Origin: Deinandra increscens subsp. villosa
Lineage: Eukaryota; Streptophyta; Magnoliopsida; Asterales; Asteraceae
Assembly (NCBI GenBank): GCA_039602395.1
Contig: JBCNJP010000017.1
Location: forward strand, 17,888,729 to 17,952,728
Reading direction: 5' to 3'
Length of the DNA: 64,000 bases
Shown: positions 1 through 12,149 of the stretch, in pieces
Layout of the letters: each line of letters opens with the position of its first letter
How positions within the stretch are numbered: the first letter of the stretch is position 1
The notes under the pieces: model-generated
The model's input: the letters and a program-made list of their open reading frames with translations, nothing else
The model's database searches: none
What the model was told of the DNA's origin: nothing
Program-made: the position numbers and the translations under genes

Positions 1-564
1 ACAGTAGTTCTAGGAAAAGAGTATTATACAAGATACATATATGAAATGCTATACTGTGATTTGAAAGGTTAGAAATCTTTCTATCTTATTTCCTATATTT
101 ATTGTAGTGAAATCTTGCATAAGAGGATAGCAAGTTACAAATTCTAGATGTGATGAACAAGATAATGTATAGATAATCAAATATAACCGAAAGATTGATT
201 ACATTTTACCTACACCACTCATGCTAGGTTCATGAACAAGTGTTCATGAACCTACACAACTTCAAAGATACAAGACTAAGCTCTCTCAAACATACACACA
301 TGTAGTATTTCACATGATAAAGACTATATATACTAACCAACTAAGACTAAGGGCAATCTAGTAAATAACACACCTAGTCTAGTGACATGAATAATACAAC
401 AATAAATATTAAAGTTACTAATGCCAAGTCTTTGGTTAATGAGAGTCTTCGAGTCATAAACTTCACCATGTTGTGCGAACGGCTAAACGATAAGTGGTAC
501 GTTGAGTTTCATCAACCAAATCTCGAACTCGTCGGTCTCGGGAATTCCCAACAGGCTCATTAAA
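1..564. other. AT-rich non-coding stretch
   Basis: No ORF, RNA gene or element boundary could be recognised. The duplicated block that reappears near 27.48 kb begins at about 565. Confidence 0.5.
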
Positions 565-1420
565 GGAGATTGAGATAGGTCTTTAAAAGAACCGCACGTT
601 TACTAAACCGTTTGTGAACCATTCTCTGGGAAGCTCATTTACGTTTGTTCTTTTAATATATAAATGAATATGGACACGAAATTTCATTCGTTTATATTCA
701 TTTGGTTAAATGAACGAAAGGACATGCAGAGGTCGTGTTCGTTCATTTGTGTTCGTGAACGCTGAGTAAGGTGTTAACTTATGTTCATAAGTTTGCATTC
801 GTTCATGTTTATTTATTTATGTTCATTAATTTATTACATGTTTTTTCACATTTTGAATACTTAGTTTCTTACCTAACATTTAAACTAGAACATATTCTCC
901 ATAGACTTTAAGAAATAATGGGACATATTCTCCATAGACTTTAAACGGGTTCTTGACTCGGTGAGTTGGTCATACTTGGATCTTATATTACAACAAATGT
1001 GTTTTCCACATATCTAAAGGAAATAGATTGGGAGTTGATATCTTCGGGTTGAATACTTATCAATAGGTCACCCAACGTTTGGGTTTAACGGGTCACTTGG
1101 GCATCAGTAGGGCGACCAGCCATCACCATTCATGTTTGCCATTATTATGGAGTCCCTACATGTCATAACCATTAGAGCTTGTGAAGGTAGGGTGTTTAGA
1201 GGGATTGAGTTGACAAATAACGGCTTGATATTATCATATATGTTTTATGCAAATAATGTAGTTTTATGAAAGAAGCAACGGTATCAAATATGGAAAATCT
1301 AGCCCGAAGAAGCTTGGTTTCCATTCATTAATTTATTTTACTTTTTAAATTAAATTATATAAATAGCCCCTATATTAAATCGACTTAATAAGTTATATAA
1401 GTGGTCTTTATAATTGGAAT
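565..1420 (+). pseudogene. LINE reverse-transcriptase fragment, left copy
   Basis: Decayed piece of a non-LTR retrotransposon. Translation of about 900-1310 in shifting frames gives pieces typical of a LINE reverse transcriptase: an FKRVLDSVSW-like stretch (family form DFEKAFDSVNW) followed by remnants of the G-L-x-Q-x-D-P-x-S-P-F region. Frameshifts and stops are frequent. The stretch is similar over its whole length to 27483-29080, where the same fragment is interrupted by a MULE-type MITE. Both copies are in the same orientation. The fragment is inactive. Confidence 0.6.
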
Positions 1421-2327
1421 GACTTAAATATCCCTAGACATAACAGAGAAAGTTAACAGAGTTAGTGTCAGGGGATGGAATGGTTACGAAATGTAAACCT
1501 CGGAACCTAATGTCAAAAGATTCATTTTTAAATAAACCTCCAAGCTTCTATAAGGAAATCCACGTGTTTCAAATGTAACATTAATTCAAATTTACCCGCG
1601 TCAGTGATCCAAATTTGTCGTTAAAAAAATATAACATTAATCATTAAGCTTCTAATTAAGATCTAGACGTTGTATATGACTTCCAGAAATGATGCAATAA
1701 ATGGGTGGTAATCTATGACACAACTCAAAACATGACATACAAATAATCAAGTTTGATATATCATATCGAACTCTTTCAATAAATGAAAGTTGTTTGCATC
1801 ACAACTTCCAAACTCAACCTAAAAAAATACCTTTGCTTTGGAGTGAAAAATGAAAAACATCCGCTAACTATTACTTAACCAACTAGCTTATAGCTTAATG
1901 ATATTTGGGGAGACGTACTTGAGACCCTAAAGACTTGAGTTCTAAATCAGGTGTGAGCAAAAACACTTCATGGGCTGGAAAACGGGTTTTCCTAAAAATA
2001 TCCAGGTTTCCTTTAGAATTTGATGTACAATACCACTGAACCCATGTCATACAAAAAAGGTTAGTATATTTAATCTAATTTATAAAATGGTTGTATTTGA
2101 GTCGACTGTCGACATGATTAAGTTTAACTAATTTGATTAAATTTGTCCATCCATAAACATGTTTATGTTTAAGTTGTCAACCTATTTAATTAGAGCACCA
2201 AACTATTTAACCCACTTTTTACAATATGTTAATCTATGTAAAATGTTTACAACTATATTAATTAGATTGAACACGTTACAACACGTCCGATTTTTTATTA
2301 TCCTCAATTGTCTATTAACGACACAAT
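1421..2327. other. Non-coding flank of duplicated unit 1
   Basis: No gene seen. From about 1735 it resembles 24430-25100, the matching flank of the third zinc-finger copy (shared words such as AATAAATGAAAGTTGTTTG), so it belongs to the duplicated unit. Confidence 0.45.
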
Positions 2328-2409
2328 CAGGGCCGGCCCTGAGGTGGTGCAGGAGGCGCAAATGCATCGGGCCCAATGGATTTAGGACACCAGAATTTTT
2401 ATCAAGTCC

Positions 2410-2462
<53 letters not shown>

Positions 2463-2961
2463 CTCAGCCCATACCAAAGGTCCATAACTCTTTATTTTTT
2501 CTTATAAAGAGAAAAAAACGAAAATAAGCTAGGTTTTATTTTATCACGTTATTCGCTTGTTACTTAAAAGGCTATGAGAAGAAGAAGACTACGACTCGTA
2601 AGTGTGCAATCAACATCAAGAGTTCAAGATCGCAAGCCTGTAAGTCTCTCAATATTCGATTTTGATTGCTAGTTTGCTAGAGACATCATGTAGAATTAAC
2701 TATTGAGTCTATAGAGAGAGATTTGTCGGAGAACATGAATTATGAATCCTTGATCGAAAGATTTTGCCTAAAAAAACGCGAGAAGAGCCGCACGATTTAC
2801 TTAGACATATTATATTTTGTAGGAGTAATACTTTTGTTGCAAGAATGATTTCTTCGTATTTTTGGCTTTTCGTATTTGATTATGGATATTATAATATAGG
2901 GGCACTTTTTTTTCTTGTGCCGGGCCCAATTTTTTTTTTAACGTTCTCAGAAACGGCCCTG
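2328..2961. mobile_element. Non-autonomous hAT element (634 bp) with AT microsatellite
   Basis: Starts CAGGGCCGGCCCTGAG and ends CTCAGAAACGGCCCTG, imperfect terminal inverted repeats of the hAT type. It is flanked by the 8-bp target duplication GACACAAT (2320-2327 and 2962-2969). The paralogous sequence near 25105-25125 runs straight through, giving an empty site. No transposase remains. An (AT)n run of about 50 bp lies at 2411-2460. The insertion postdates the duplication of the zinc-finger unit. Confidence 0.85.
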
Positions 2962-3617
2962 GACACAATTATCATTTTTTTTTCCTTTTAGAGTGTACGC
3001 ACAACAAACATTTATTTTTATACTAACCTTCGATCGTATACATTAATACATACGAATTCATTTACGAACTAGTCAAATCATTCTATAAAGTGATGGCAGG
3101 GTAACAAAAGGACTTCATAACTCAAGGGTGTTAATTATATCGGATTGAGATGGTGAAATGTTAAACCCAAATATGACTCATATCATGTTAAAAACATTAA
3201 TCCTAAGTAGTATAAACTTAATATTATGTAACTTAAAAACAACCCATTTAATATGGTTAATATGAGTTATGTTTTGTATAATCTTCATTTACATTTACAA
3301 ATGGTAGGATTCCACAAATCAGTCACTTTAACATGGAGTTCAGTTGTTGTTTTAATGAGCACTGAATAATATTATTAACCAAGTGCAAACATAAAGTAGC
3401 CATGATCTAGACTAATTTGAAACCAATATTTTCTTTTAACAAAGTGGCACATTTTTTACACACTTAAATCACTACGCCATATATAGTTCCCAGGATTTGA
3501 ATACAAAACATGTTGCTTAATGGGCTCCACTTGATGTCACTATGAACCACATCAGTAGCATGAAGCCATGAATCCCAGATTGTATTATCAGAAAAACCAA
3601 ATTCATCTTCATAAAAA
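2962..3617. other. 3' flank of zinc-finger copy 1
   Basis: Non-coding, similar to 9241-9560 plus 16971-17259 and to 25150-25746. It lies downstream of the minus-strand zinc-finger gene and probably holds its 3' UTR and terminator, but no specific signal could be placed. Confidence 0.5.
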
Positions 3618-4277
3618 TTAATCAATATAAGCATTTAACCCATCTATACTTCTCACTCCCCTTGAAAGCATAATCAAGCAAAGAGCCCCTTTCAAAACTC
3701 CATCATCATAATTCATCAAACCACTGCTGATATGATGATCATGCTTAAAAGACTTGTACCTCACGCATGATCTCTTTTTTCTTACCGGATTCGCAACTCC
3801 ACCACAATGTTCCTCCGATGATGATTCATCCAACGGTCGAGATCTTTTCATCGAATGACATCTCATGTGACCGTACAAACCCTTTTGTGAATCAAAAACC
3901 TTTCCACACTCTTTACACACACTCTTCTTCATCCACTCTCTTCTTGATTCACCATCATCTTTGACGGAAAAAGAAGAAGAAGAAGAAACCCTCCAAGATC
4001 TTTTGGGATTCTCTCTTAAAACATACCCATTACCACCATAATCTTCATCTTCATCACTTTTCTTTTCCATTACGTCATCAAGATCAACACCCTTTTCGCC
4101 ATTAACAGTTTCTTGAATACCCTTGCCGCCATTAAGGGCTTCTTGATCACCCTTTTTTCTGCAGATTGAAATTAACCCTAAATGAACCCTCATGTGATCT
4201 CCTAGCTTTTTGCCGCTAGCAAAACTCTGTTTACAAACTCGGCACATGTAACAGTTTTGTTGTTGATCTTCTTTCAT
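3618..4277 (-). CDS. C2H2 zinc-finger protein, copy 1 (219 aa)
   Basis: Single-exon plant C2H2 zinc-finger protein, probably a nuclear transcriptional regulator of the ZAT1/4/9-like group. Finger 1 spans residues 12-32 (C12, C15, H28, H32) and carries KKLGDH where the family has QALGGH. Finger 2 spans 121-141 (C121, C124, H137, H141) with the plant-type end GHMRCH. Between them lie an acidic stretch (about 65-80) and a serine run (98-102). A basic VRKKRS patch at about 167-172 may be a nuclear localisation signal. The C-terminus has a CLIMLSRG motif like the CLMMLSRD found in this group. No DLNL-type EAR motif was seen. The start is the first in-frame Met, and copies 2 and 3 start identically. 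The C-terminus extends two or three residues beyond copy 3. Whether it is expressed cannot be told. Confidence 0.8.
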   Translation of the reverse strand: MKEDQQQNCYMCRVCKQSFASGKKLGDHMRVHLGLISICRKKGDQEALNGGKGIQETVNGEKGVDLDDVMEKKSDEDEDYGGNGYVLRENPKRSWRVSSSSSFSVKDDGESRREWMKKSVCKECGKVFDSQKGLYGHMRCHSMKRSRPLDESSSEEHCGGVANPVRKKRSCVRYKSFKHDHHISSGLMNYDDGVLKGALCLIMLSRGVRSIDGLNAYID

Positions 4278-4560
4278 GATTGAAGATCAAGAACACCCAA
4301 ATCCAAAGTTAGCAGAGAGATGGATGATCTCCAGTTTTGGAGGATATCAAGGAAGAAAAGAAAGCAGCGTAAAACCTGAACTAGAAATCATAAACCCTAA
4401 AATCGACTTTGCAAGTACGAAAGAATAATCTCCTGCTCACAAATACGCACGGAATTTATAATCTGTGAAATTGTGTACAAAATATATGTGTGACGTGGGA
4501 AGATGCTGACGTGGGAAGATGCTTCGTATGGAAGCAAATATAAATTTGATAGCCAAGATA
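4278..4560 (-). promoter_or_regulatory. Promoter region of zinc-finger copy 1
   Basis: On the minus strand upstream of the ATG, a TATA-like GATTATAAATTCC lies at 4451-4463. Further upstream are two TGACGTGG (bZIP/ACGT-core) motifs at 4491-4498 and 4507-4514, formed by a direct duplication of the 16-mer TGACGTGGGAAGATGC. Copies 2 and 3 have only one motif at the matching place. Assignment as promoter is from position and motifs only. Confidence 0.5.
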
Positions 4561-7440
4561 GTATAGCGGATGGAAAAATTTTACTTGGGTGTAAAAATAA
4601 ATCAATAAAATCTCACTGAGAGTTAATCTTCATTAAATATAATAAAACCAAATACACATTAAAGTTAAGTATTATTATCTTTTAGAAATGATCAATTACA
4701 ACTTCATTTTTAATACTTTCAAATGTTTTTTTTTCTACGGTACAAATCACACAACCATTTGAAAAATCTTCATCAATATGATTACATAAATTTGTCTTGA
4801 CAGTCTTCACCGTTAAAAAACATCTCTCAGTTGATCTGGTTGCAATGGGCTAAACTAATCTAAGCTTTAGTAACCAATACACCAAAGGAAATGAAATATA
4901 TTTTGTTGTTTCCACCATAGTTCTAGATCTTCAATACCACTCAAATTATCAAATTTTGCATCATTTCACACACTATCAACATACAAGTCAAGTTGATGCA
5001 CAAGAGCCATTTTTTCCCATTATCAAAATCATGTGGATAAAACTCACACAAACTCATCAACTTTGATCTATCAAAATTAGAACACGAGTCATGCGGGATG
5101 AAAGCCGACATATTTTGAAGTAATTCCGTGTTAATCTCTTTAAACCGATCACCAAACTCTCGAATTTTCATATTCATAACAGTGTTAAAACAATCAAACT
5201 TATAATAATGTTCATTGGTGATATTTTACCTTTTTTTCTTTTAGCCCACTCATTAAAATACTCTTTTGTCTAAAGCTTGAATATCATGGTTTTCATAAAA
5301 ATAACGTATTTTCTTTAGAAATGAATGGAAACCTTCTTCTCTACATTTTTTGCATATTTCGTCTAGTCGTTCCCACCAATTTAACAACCTCCAAAATGTC
5401 TTGATCATTTCTCTGAAGAGCTTCTGATAATGAATTTGTAAACCTTAAAGTTTCGTACATTAAGTGCAAATAAAATACAAATTCGGATGATCTCAAATAA
5501 TTTAACATACTCAAAGCTTTATTTTGACTAGAAGAGCTATTGCATTTTTCTTGAACATATTCAAGCGCTTTAATAATGGATGAAAATATATCAGTTAGAC
5601 GTGTGAGTGTTCTGTAATGAGAATTCAATCTTGTATCTCCAGGTCGTATAATAGAAAGCTATTGGTTTAACAAACTTCCCGTTCCAAGTATACCACTACA
5701 AATTTCATTTTGCATTCTATCTTTTTCATTTTTCTGTAAAATACATGTTCGTTTCAAGAAGAGCAAACCACAATCATGAAAATACTTAAATTGTCAAAGA
5801 AGTACACAACACTTAAATGCTTTCTTGCGACCACCACAACCCCTAACTGAAGTTAGTGAACAAAACAATGTACATAATATGCAGAGCTATTTTCTTCTAA
5901 GATTTTTGCCTTTAATCCATTAAACTCACCTTGCATATTTTTTTTATACTTAATCATATCCTTGACCTCTTAGCTTTTTAATACTTAATCCATATATACT
6001 AGCAAAAAAAGTGTCAATTGCATATTTAAGGGCAAAAGAAGATGACTCCATCACGTGAACAAGACCAACAAATATCTCCTTAACGAGTCCATGTGTATCA
6101 ACATATCGTAATACAATAGTCATCTATTCCTTCTTTGACACGTCACTAGATTCATCAACAACAAAGAAAATGCGTCATCACCAACTTCTTTGAAAATGGA
6201 ATTCAGAACTTTTTCCTCAAAACAATTAGCAATATCTTTCTGAATAGTTTAGATAATATTGATTATTACCTGCAGCCTTTGTAATTCACTAAGTTCCTTA
6301 TCATGGCGTAGGATTATTATTTCCAAGAAATTTCCTTTGCAAATATATGTTTTGCTCTCGTCGTGACCACGAAAAGGTAATGCATTATTCAAACAAAGTC
6401 TACAAGCATTAATTGTAGCATTCAGTCGAATTCGAATTGCTCTCTGTACAATATCATCTTCCTTATGAAGAGCAGTGGCAATAGATTACTTTTGATTTAT
6501 AAAATCTTCACTTTTTCAGTGCTTTATTATGAGCACTACCAACTTCACCAACGTGTATATCAAATCTGCCTTGTTTATTCCAACAATTAAACCCTTCTTT
6601 TCAAAATACATCACGTCCTCCTTGGTTCCCAACATAATCTACAAATAAATAACAACGCAAGCAAAATGCTTTGTCCCCTTTCACACTGTACTCCAACCAA
6701 TTGCCACCATATTTATCAAACCATGTTCGGATGAAACGTCGCTCTTTAATCCCTATCATTCTCTTCGGAAATTCATGGCCTCGTGGTTGAAAATGGCGTA
6801 CGATTATTATTTCCAAGAAATTTCCTCTGCATATATATGTTTTACTCTCGTCGTGACCACGAAAAGGTAATGCAATCTTCAAACGAAGTCTACAAGCATT
6901 AATTGTAGCATTCAGTCGAATTCGAATCGCTCTCTGTACAATATCATCTTGCTTATGAAGAGTAGTAGAAATAAATTACTTTTGATTTATCAAATCTTCA
7001 CCTTTTTAAGTGCTTTATTATGAGCACTACCAACTTCACCAACGTGTATATCAAATCCACCTTGTTTATTCCAACAATTAAACCCTTCTTTTAAAAATAC
7101 ATCATGTCCTCCTTGGTTCCCAACATAATCTACAAATAAATAACAACGCAAGCAAAATGCTTTGTCCCCTTTCACACTGTACTCCAACCGGTTGCCACCA
7201 TATTTATCAAACCATGTTCGGATGAAATGTCGCTCTTTAGTCCCTATCATTCTCTTCGGAAAGTCATGGCCTCGTGGTTGAAAATGTCCATTAATGCAAT
7301 ACTTTCTCCTTATTTGATCTCTTTGATCAGGGTGATAATCCAGAATTCTTTTCCTCCGCGAGATCCATAGGAAGCTTATCCAGATCAACAAAACTAGCTT
7401 CGGAAGATGATATTTGGGGCTTGTAAAACCTTTGCATAGT
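4561..7440 (-). pseudogene. hAT/ZMYM1-like transposase pseudogene, unit 1
   Basis: Relic of a domesticated-type or transposon hAT transposase (the family often annotated zinc finger MYM-type protein 1-like). Reading from about 7434 leftwards, the N-terminal TTF-type zinc-finger region is visible at 7391-6990 (DYHPDQRDQIRRKY, WFDKYGGNRLEYSVKGD, then AFCLRCYLF with the paired cysteines). The central hAT region appears at 5628-5341 (TRLTDIFSSIIKALEYV, LSEALQRNDQDILEVV). Many stops and frameshifts separate these parts, and the C-terminal dimerisation region is only weakly traceable at 5177-4941. The same relic occurs at 19800-22170. No function is expected. Confidence 0.7.
6303..7280. repeat. Partial tandem duplication (about 490 bp) in the hAT pseudogene
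   Basis: Sequence 6303-6790 recurs at about 6793-7280, so the N-terminal finger region of the hAT relic is present twice (6601-6882 and 6990-7391 frames). The unit-2 paralogue near 21524-22120 has it once, so this duplication is private to unit 1 or lost from unit 2. Confidence 0.65.
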
Positions 7441-7522
7441 ACCTAGTAAATAAAAGTATATATCATTATTTAATCTGATCAATCAACAAGAATTATGTTC
7501 ATAAATCATAAAAATATAAAAT

Positions 7523-8315
7523 AGGGGAAATTGCATATTTCCTCATATAAATTTTAGAAATTACATATATACCCAACTTAAAATTTTAATTAAATATATG
7601 CCCTTCTTTATTGAAAAATATTGCAAATTTACCCATAATGTTTATTTTATTAAAAATAAATTATAGAATTAATATTATACCCTTATGTACTCAGATTATA
7701 AAAATTGTATATATACCCTTTTTTAAATTCTTATGCTCACCGTATTAAACTATACAATCTATTATATTATCAAAAATTGCATTTATGCATTCGAATATAT
7801 ACATATAAATCAAAACAGAAATCTTTGTTTAATATTAAAAGTAAAATAATAGTTTCACATAGTAACATACATTCTTTACATAGCCACATACATTCATCCG
7901 ATAGATAATAAAATAATCTCTGTAATAATAGTTTGCTTCTGTAATCCCAAAATGGGAATCAATATTTGCTTTAGAAACATTCATCAAATGGATAATAAAT
8001 TGCAGAAGAGAAGAACTGAAATCCAAAAATAGAAATGAGACAAACTTGTTCAAGTCGCAGAGGGCTCGGAGCTGAAATCCAAAATTGAATGGAGAATAAG
8101 TACTAACTCAAGGGGAAAGTCAGAGCAAAACATAAGTGTCCCGAGTTCATGACCATCTGGCTAACGATCTGGTTGGGTAATTAAAATATATTTCCATCTA
8201 TTTTTCAACGGTATATTTGTTATTAGATCAAAATTGGATAAATATGCAATTGTTATTTTGGTATGGGTAAATATGCAATTAAGACTCGATATAGGGGTAT
8301 ATAAGCAATTCTTCC
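7523..8315. mobile_element. Non-autonomous TIR element, unit 1 copy (793 bp)
   Basis: Ends AGGGGAAATTGC and GCAATTCTTCC are imperfect inverted repeats, with longer inner similarity (TGCATATTT/AAATATGCA). The flanks share TATAAAAT (7515-7522 and 8316-8323), an 8-bp duplication suggesting hAT or a related superfamily. No transposase. The same element sits at 22256-23049 in unit 2, so it predates the duplication. Confidence 0.65.
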
Positions 8316-8323
8316 TATAAAAT

Positions 8324-9240
8324 ATTTCTCACAAAGATACAAAAATCTATTTCCAAATTCCAACTGATATGTATTTCAGTATATGTTGTCTACGCATAAC
8401 AGTTTATTCAACCATCGAATTTTAAACTGAGGAAACTCCGAAACTAATAATACCCAAAACATCTATTCTCATAAAATTCTATAACTATTATCCAAAATTC
8501 TAATGAAATTAATAACCAAAACATCGGATTTTAAACTAGAGAGAGGAGGAGTTAGGGTTAAGCACATGTTGATTATCAATCCAAGACCCAAATCGAGGTT
8601 GAACCTTCAATAATCAATCATTATGAAGCGTTGATTTGAAGTTTAGAACTGGAACTTGCATATACACGATATTATGATCGTTGATTACATGGTGGAAGGT
8701 AGATTGGGAGTACTAGTCGTTGAACATTTTGTATTTGGGATTGCCATTCAAAAAGAAAAAAACCAAGGGGATTGGACTTGGGCTTGTGGGCTTGTGGGCT
8801 TGGGTGCCTTAATAAAATTCTTTTGGGTGCCTACCAAAATTGTTCATGTTTGAGTCTATCGGAAAGGTAGTGACTGGACTTACCGATGAAAGTTTAATAG
8901 GAGGGATATGGTTGTGTGATTTGGTATTATTTTATTATTAAAATAATAATTTTAATTAAATTGGTAATTACATGGCAACATTTGATTGGAAGCATCATTC
9001 TCCCCCTCCCCCCTCCTTTCACAACGTTTGAATTCTCACGGAAGGAAGTGGTGCAACCCACTCACACCGGTATGGGTGGGTGCCAGCTCAACTCACGGGC
9101 AGCTTTGACGGACCATACCGGCTGATCTTATAATCACTATGCAAGTGTGGTAAATTATCACACACCTCAAAACATGATATTAATCAAGTTTTTTTTAGAA
9201 CGGTTAATTTTATTTTTACACCAGTTTTCACCATGTCAAG
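8324..9240. other. Non-coding duplicated stretch, unit 1
   Basis: Nearly identical to 23058-24420 apart from the MITE at 23845-24291. A 65-codon ORF at 8656-8853 is preserved at 23390-23587, but nothing about it resembles a known protein. A shared 8-mer GCTTTGAC at 9102-9109 is the empty target site for that MITE. Confidence 0.5.
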
Positions 9241-9560
9241 GTTGAAACATTTATTTTTATACTAACCTTAGATCGTACACATACGAATTTATTTACGAAC
9301 TAATAATCATTCTAGAAAGTGATGTTAGGGTAACAAAAAGACTTGATTCAAAGGTGTCAATTATATCGGATTAACAAGATGAAAGATGAAATGTTAAACC
9401 CAAACAGGACTCATATCATGTTAAAAACATTAGTGCTAATTAGTATATACTTAAAATTGTGTAACTTAAAAACAACCCACTTAACATGGTTAATATGATG
9501 TTATGTTTTGTATAATCTTCATTTGCATTTACAAATTATAGGATTCCACAAATGGATCGA
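9241..9560. other. Start of duplicated unit 2 (left of CACTA)
   Basis: Resembles 3010-3320 and 25150-25460, the 3' flank of the zinc-finger gene. The unit joins abruptly at about 9240 to the end of unit 1, so the first part of unit 2 (the equivalent of 1740-3005) is missing. The homology continues after the CACTA element at 16971. Confidence 0.6.
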
Positions 9561-9750
9561 CACTACTAGAAACAGGGCCTTTTTTGACGCGCGAACGATG
9601 ACGCGCGGTTATTAGTGACGCGCAAAAACACGTGTCATAGAAAAACTGTCAAGAATTAGAAAATCCTAAGGCTAGATGACGCGCATTTTCGCGCGTCATA
9701 AAATTTCTGTCATAAATTAAAATAAAAAAAACACGGAGTACACTTAAAAA

Positions 9751-10310
9751 ATGCGCGTCATCTCAAAAATGTCGTTTTATGTTTTTTTTCCCTCTAATAT
9801 TTTCCCCAAATTTTCATTCCCGCTAAGTTTTTTTTGCCCTAAAATTTCACTACCTCTCCAAAAATTTTCATTCCCGCTTTCTCCATCGCCCCTTCACGCA
9901 AACCCTAATCTCTGCTCCCTAAAATCGATTCTCACTTTGCTCCATCTCTGCTCCCCCAAAATCGATCCATCCCTGCTCCTTCAAAATCGATCAATCTCTG
10001 CTCCCCCAAAAGCGAATGTGTTGTTAAAATTCTACGAACGTAATCTTTGCAAAATCGATCCATCTCTGCAAACCCCCAAAATCGATCCATCTCTACAAAA
10101 CCTAATATCTGCTTGGTGCATTCTACGAACGTATCTGTTCTATCTGAAGCCCTATCTTTCTCTCTTCTCACCGTTAGCCACAAATCTCGTCGGTTCTTTC
10201 CTTTGTTCTCACCGTTCGTGGGGAATTGAACATGGCGGCCCTGAAGCTTCTCGTTCCATTTCATTCACAGTAAGGGTAGGTTTTTGTTACGTTGATTTCA
10301 AATCCTAACT
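9751..10310 (+). other. C/T-rich leader-like region of the CACTA interior
   Basis: An open frame runs through 9751-10308, but it consists of pyrimidine-rich repeats with several copies of a motif close to AAAATCGATCCATCTCTGC (9940-10100), which looks like 5' UTR sequence rather than a protein. A short exon-like piece starts at the ATG at 10232 (MAALKLLVPFHSQ) and ends with CAG followed by a GTAGG-type stretch. I do not recognise the source gene. Confidence 0.4.
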
Positions 10311-10517
10311 TTGAGATTCGAATTCATGATTTAGTTTAGCAATTGATTTCAAACCCTAGTTGTTCCGATTCAGAGTTTTGTTGATGTGTTTGGTATAGAT
10401 TTTGTAGCCATTAGCAATTGATTTCAAACCCTAGCTGTTTCTGTTTGTTGCAGATGTTATAAAGATGTCATGTTAAATGATTTTTTAATAAATTTATCTA
10501 TTTGTACCTCTATTCAG

Positions 10518-10695
10518 GAGGATGATCGCATTGGAGAGTTGGTTGAAAAGCATGAGTGCACTTGGTTGTTTAATTTTACTTCGATTGGGTGGATGGTGTT
10601 GCTGCTTACTGTTTTGCTTGAGGTTCCGTCTCCGACGAAGACAGCAGCGGTTACGTGGAGAGGCTATCTAGGCCTTATCAAGAACAGTCAGAAAG
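10518..10695 (+). pseudogene. Exon-like captured fragment inside CACTA
   Basis: Bounded by a TTCAG acceptor and a donor-like GTACAT, with one open frame of about 59 codons that reads like real protein (EDDRIGELVEKH, then TAAVTWRGYLGLIKNSQ). Source gene not recognised. Further acceptor/donor-bounded pieces lie at about 10772-10835 and 11149-11220. The chain suggests one or more captured genes whose introns were retained. Confidence 0.4.
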
Positions 10696-12029
10696 GTACA
10701 TAACACAAACACAAATGCTATTAAAATGTAATAAAATCAAATGAGGTCCTAACATTTATTCCATCACACAGGTTAATGGATTTCAGAACCAACCAATCCA
10801 TCAATGAAAATATCTGCCAATTTGAGGAGAAAGGTCAGTGATTCATTTTTTTTTTGTTTTAATGTGTATGATTTTGTTCAATTTATATGATGTTCGTAGT
10901 AATTACTTTTTTACTAGCTCTAAGAGAAGAAAACCAATGCATTTTGTGTATGGTTTTCTTTATCATTAAAGGACATTTAAATGTATATTCTCAAGTGATC
11001 TTGGTATGATTTTTTTTATCAATAAAGGACATGGTAGATAAGAAAACCATCTGTCCATTTAAATTGGTTTCCTGTTCTTCATTGCATCTAATAACTGTCG
11101 GATGTCTTTTGTCTGAATTATAATTTGTATAACCTGCTATCATATTCAGAACCCTGTTTAGATAACCCTGCAGAACTGGTACATTTCGTTATCTTGCAAC
11201 AGCTCCAACCACACTGCAGGTAAGGACCCTAGGAATTTATGGTAGATGATTGCCTCTTTTCAAAACTTACACGTCTTCTAAATGAGGGATTCAGATAAGT
11301 TATGAAGAATGTTAAACAGTTCCGGAAAAACCTTTTGAAGAAGCTTATAATTAAATGAACTAAAATTTTAAGTGATGTCACCCATGAAAATGCACTCTAT
11401 ATTTTTGGTAAAGAACCATAGGAGGCTACGTATTTAAAGAAGTCTCTTTTCCATGACAAAGACTGAAGATCCAAACACAAAAAACATAAAATCAACAACT
11501 GAAGCGTGTCCTTTAAACCTGAATCTTTTGCATGAGGTCGTACCAAAGACCCATGACCTTTTCTAAGCTTAGGCTACCTTACATTTAAATTTTGGTAACA
11601 ATAATATGACTAGCTTAATTATGAGCACCTCAAGCTGCTACCACATGTTTTGTACCAATGAAGAGGTTGATATTAGACTTTAACTTCTAGTTCCTGCCAT
11701 AATCATGCAACGAAAATAAATCTCAGCGACAGAAAATTAGAACAAAAACACAAACCCGCGGCAACGCGTGGCGGGCAATCATCTAGTTATAGTAATTTAT
11801 CTTATTCAATGGTGAAATCGGCTGAGTTTCATCAGGTGTACATTTATTCAAGTGGTAGCAGATTGGCATAGAGGCTATATTTGGTTATACAGATTATGTG
11901 GACTTAAGGAATTACTTGTGTGGATATTTTGACACCACAGTGTGGTAATTAATAATTTATATTACTGTTTCTGAACTGTTGTTTTTTGCGTTCGTTAACA
12001 AAATCTAAGTTTATGTTGTTTGTTGACAG

Positions 12030-12149
12030 GAACAAGAAAGAAATAAAAAAGCTATGTTGAAATATCAGAATCACTTGGAGTTCATAGGCCATCAGAAATC
12101 TTATTTGTTACTGATGTATTTCAAGAAGTTGTTGCTGTAAAGGCAGCTG
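12030..12149 (+). pseudogene. Captured exon of enolase-phosphatase E1 (DEP1-like)
   Basis: A 120-bp segment between a GACAG acceptor and a GTAAAT donor translates to KSYVEISESLGVHRPSEI followed by LFVTDVFQEVVAVKAAG. This matches what I know of the plant dehydratase/enolase-phosphatase (methionine salvage, HAD-type phosphatase part) around its conserved LFVTDV motif. A TAA near the exon start (about 12052) breaks the frame. The rest of that gene is not evident nearby. It is a gene fragment carried by a CACTA element and not a functional enzyme. Confidence 0.7.

Noticed and set aside
2159..2527. 122-codon ORF
   Set aside because: Runs across the AT microsatellite and the left end of the hAT MITE; not coding.
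8656..8853. 65-codon ORF identical at 23390-23587
   Set aside because: Identity is explained by the recent block duplication; no start context, domain or wider conservation visible.
9751..10308. 185-codon ORF in the first CACTA
   Set aside because: Pyrimidine-rich repetitive leader-like sequence with no protein-like pattern or recognisable domain.
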